Assembly (NCBI GenBank): GCA_027596075.1
Contig: JADGJC010000481.1
Coordinates: forward strand, 1-23,363
Source: Rhizophlyctis rosea
Lineage: Eukaryota > Chytridiomycota > Chytridiomycetes > Rhizophlyctidales > Rhizophlyctidaceae
DNA: 23,363 bases
Direction: 5' to 3'
Under the pieces are notes generated by a model. That model was given only the letters and a program-made list of their open reading frames with translations, searched no databases and had not been told where the DNA came from. Numbering within the stretch: position 1 is the first letter of the stretch; each line of letters starts with the position of its first letter. Made by a program: the position numbers and the translations under genes. Of the stretch, positions 21,540-23,363 are shown piece by piece.

Positions 21540-23363
21540 GAGTCGGACGAAACATACGCCACTCGTATATTGCGCAAAGCTGACAAAACAACAGAATCGC
21601 GTGAACCACGGCGTACAAACATTGATTCGACAACCGGAGAACCATTCGTACCTCGTCATGCCATCCCACGTACACCACTATTTGGCACAAGTACACCGAT
21701 GGCGGGTAGTATGGCGCCGGAAGGGTTGAATATAGGTGAAGGCATTACACCTTTTTGGGGGAATCAACTGAAGGACGGTACGAACAGTTTCGGGATGCAG
21801 CTGCGGGTGGGGGGGAACATACATTGGGTGAACTACGTGAGCATAGTGAACGTCTGCAAGAGGAAAGGGAAGAGGCGGCAGAACAAGATCGTCTACTCAA
21901 ACAGCAGGAGAAATTGGACGATGAACTGCGGTTCGAGCGTGCAAGGGAACGTAAGAGGCGACTTTAACGGTTACAGCAGGTAGCAGCGTTGGAAGTGGAG
22001 GAGCTCAGGGAGTTGGAACATCAACGGGAAGTAGTTGCCCAAATAGAGGCAACTAGGGCGCAACAAACGTGTATGACTTCCCCTACCCCACCCTCAATCG
22101 TCCCGCCTCTGCGGCCTATCCCGGTTCCTACCATATCTCCGGTACTGCCGGTTTGTCCTACCGACCCGATCAACCTTTCCTCCTCAACTCCCCATGATTT
22201 CCGCGTGCCGTTGGTCTCGGAGGTTGCCAAAGCTTATCGCCAAGCACAACATGACCCTGAAGTTGGTATGAAGGAAGAGCTCTTTGAAGATGCTTAAGAA
22301 CTGTGTAAAGGCAACAGTTCAATCAAAAGGGCATGTTTTCAGATCCACGTTCGACGTACAGCGGTATGAAGATTGGATTTGTGCGGTTGATGAGTTACTC
22401 ATTGAAGCACAATTGCTGGAAGAGGAGAAGCTTGAAGATGGACAACGGCTTCGAAGAGTGGCTATCTTAGCTAGAACCTGTCCTGATCGTGAAGATAGGC
22501 AGATCAATGAGCGCTGGAGGCTCGCTCACGGCACCATTAAGACAGTATTGGAGTTCAAAAGAACATTTGAGGAACGCGTTTTGGGTCTCTAAGAGACCCA
22601 ATGAAAGCATTGTGGGACAGATGGGAAAAGGTCTTGCAAGGCCCAAGGCGGTTTGACACGTTCTATTATGACGTCATCTCGTTGGCACAGCAGTTGAGTA
22701 TGCCAAAGTCAAACATTTTTTGCAAGCTGCAAGCGGGAGTTGACGTTGAGATTCGGATGGACAAGAACGTGTATCGTCAAGCTGCGGCACTCTCGGAAGA
22801 GAATTATGAGGCGTTGGTAGAAATTTTCCAATTGGCAGATGAGGTTAATCGTGACCTCGCCAAGGAGAAAAGGGAAACTAGTGGGAGTTCTTCACACAAG
22901 GGTGGGGGAAATACCGCTGGGAAGCAACAGCAAAAAGATGGCGGCGCCAGTACCGGAAATGCGCGCCCGGGAGAAACGGTGTATACCGGAGGGAATGCTG
23001 GAAATACTGCCGGGAAACAACCTCAACAACCAGGGAAAATAGGGAATACTGGTGGTAAAGACCCGACGTATGTCTCTCCCGACCGATGGGCAAAGCTCTC
23101 TAATGAAGAGCGCAAAGCCATTATCTCGAAGCGCAAAGAAGCGCAAGAAAAGCAGCAAGCGGCGGGGGGCGTAAAGGCGTCCGTGAAACTCGTCGATTTT
23201 GGTAACGGAAGTGGGAATCCACACCGCGAAGTGCCGAGACAGGATTCAGGCCAACCACCACAGTTACAACATGTTGGTGCTTCCACGGATTCGGGGATTG
23301 CAAGGGCGGTTGTAATCAAGGAGACCGATACGGGAAAGGGGAAGCACAGAGCCAGGGGAGGGG
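21540..23363 (+). pseudogene. Retrotransposon gag remnant (runs off right edge)
   Basis: Coding-like sequence continues through shifting frames: an N-terminal Pro/Gly/Ser-rich segment (to about 21760), a Glu/Arg-rich coiled coil broken by a TAA at 21965, a Pro-rich linker (to 22297), a capsid-like helical block with RYEDWICAVDELLIEAQLL (22284-22592), and an open frame from 22601 to the edge with further capsid-like helices and a Gly/Asn/Gln-rich tail. There are at least three frame changes and one nonsense codon. No CCHC zinc knuckle is seen. The orientation is opposite to the reverse transcriptase remnant, so these are probably two different insertions. The Ty3/gypsy class is likely but unproven. 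Confidence 0.6.

Overview
The window is eukaryotic nuclear DNA. It carries most of an integrated, partly decayed DNA virus of the polinton-like / Preplasmiviricota type from base 1 to about 18.5 kb. To the right of it (about 18.6-23.4 kb) lies host-like sequence full of repeats and broken Ty3/gypsy-type retrotransposons. The viral assignment rests on an FtsK/A32-type packaging ATPase beside a penton-like and a major-capsid-like gene, a long fibre-like gene, a retrovirus-type (rve) integrase with a C-terminal chromodomain, and a primase-polymerase fused to a superfamily 3 helicase. I see no family-B DNA polymerase and no adenovirus-type protease, which argues against a classical Polinton/Maverick. 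The left end of the virus is outside the window. I cannot name the host from the sequence.

Layout. (1) 1-7.9 kb, particle building: fibre-like protein, a small basic protein and the packaging ATPase on the minus strand; penton, an acidic protein, a lysine-rich DNA-condensing-type protein and the major capsid protein on the plus strand; then a small amphipathic protein and a 34-residue basic peptide on the minus strand. (2) 7.9-12 kb: a 486-residue structural-type protein with a PPxY motif, the chromodomain integrase, and a tyrosine-recombinase-like gene facing it, so the element appears to hold two unrelated integration enzymes. (3) 12.2-15.3 kb, accessory: a coiled-coil protein, three cysteine-rich zinc-binding-type proteins and a small helix-turn-helix protein. 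(4) 15.4-18.5 kb, replication: primase-helicase, then a 76-residue F-box protein. (5) 18.6-23.4 kb: a second copy of a 130-bp MITE-like element, a cluster of short inverted repeats ending in a perfect 50-bp palindrome, a reverse transcriptase remnant (minus strand), and a gag remnant (plus strand) running off the right edge.

Decay and control. The major capsid gene and the primase-helicase gene are each broken by one in-frame stop codon (TGA and TAG) in otherwise intact reading frames, so this copy is probably a recent but defective insertion. Two candidate promoter signals recur: TATCGATA 11-16 bases before three start codons, and a (T/C)ATTTAAAG or TATATAAAG box before the replication and accessory genes. 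A 29-bp sequence next to a TTTTTAAAAA palindrome follows the stop codons of both the capsid gene and the ATPase-side gene set, on opposite strands but in the same sense relative to transcription, which suggests a shared 3'-end signal.
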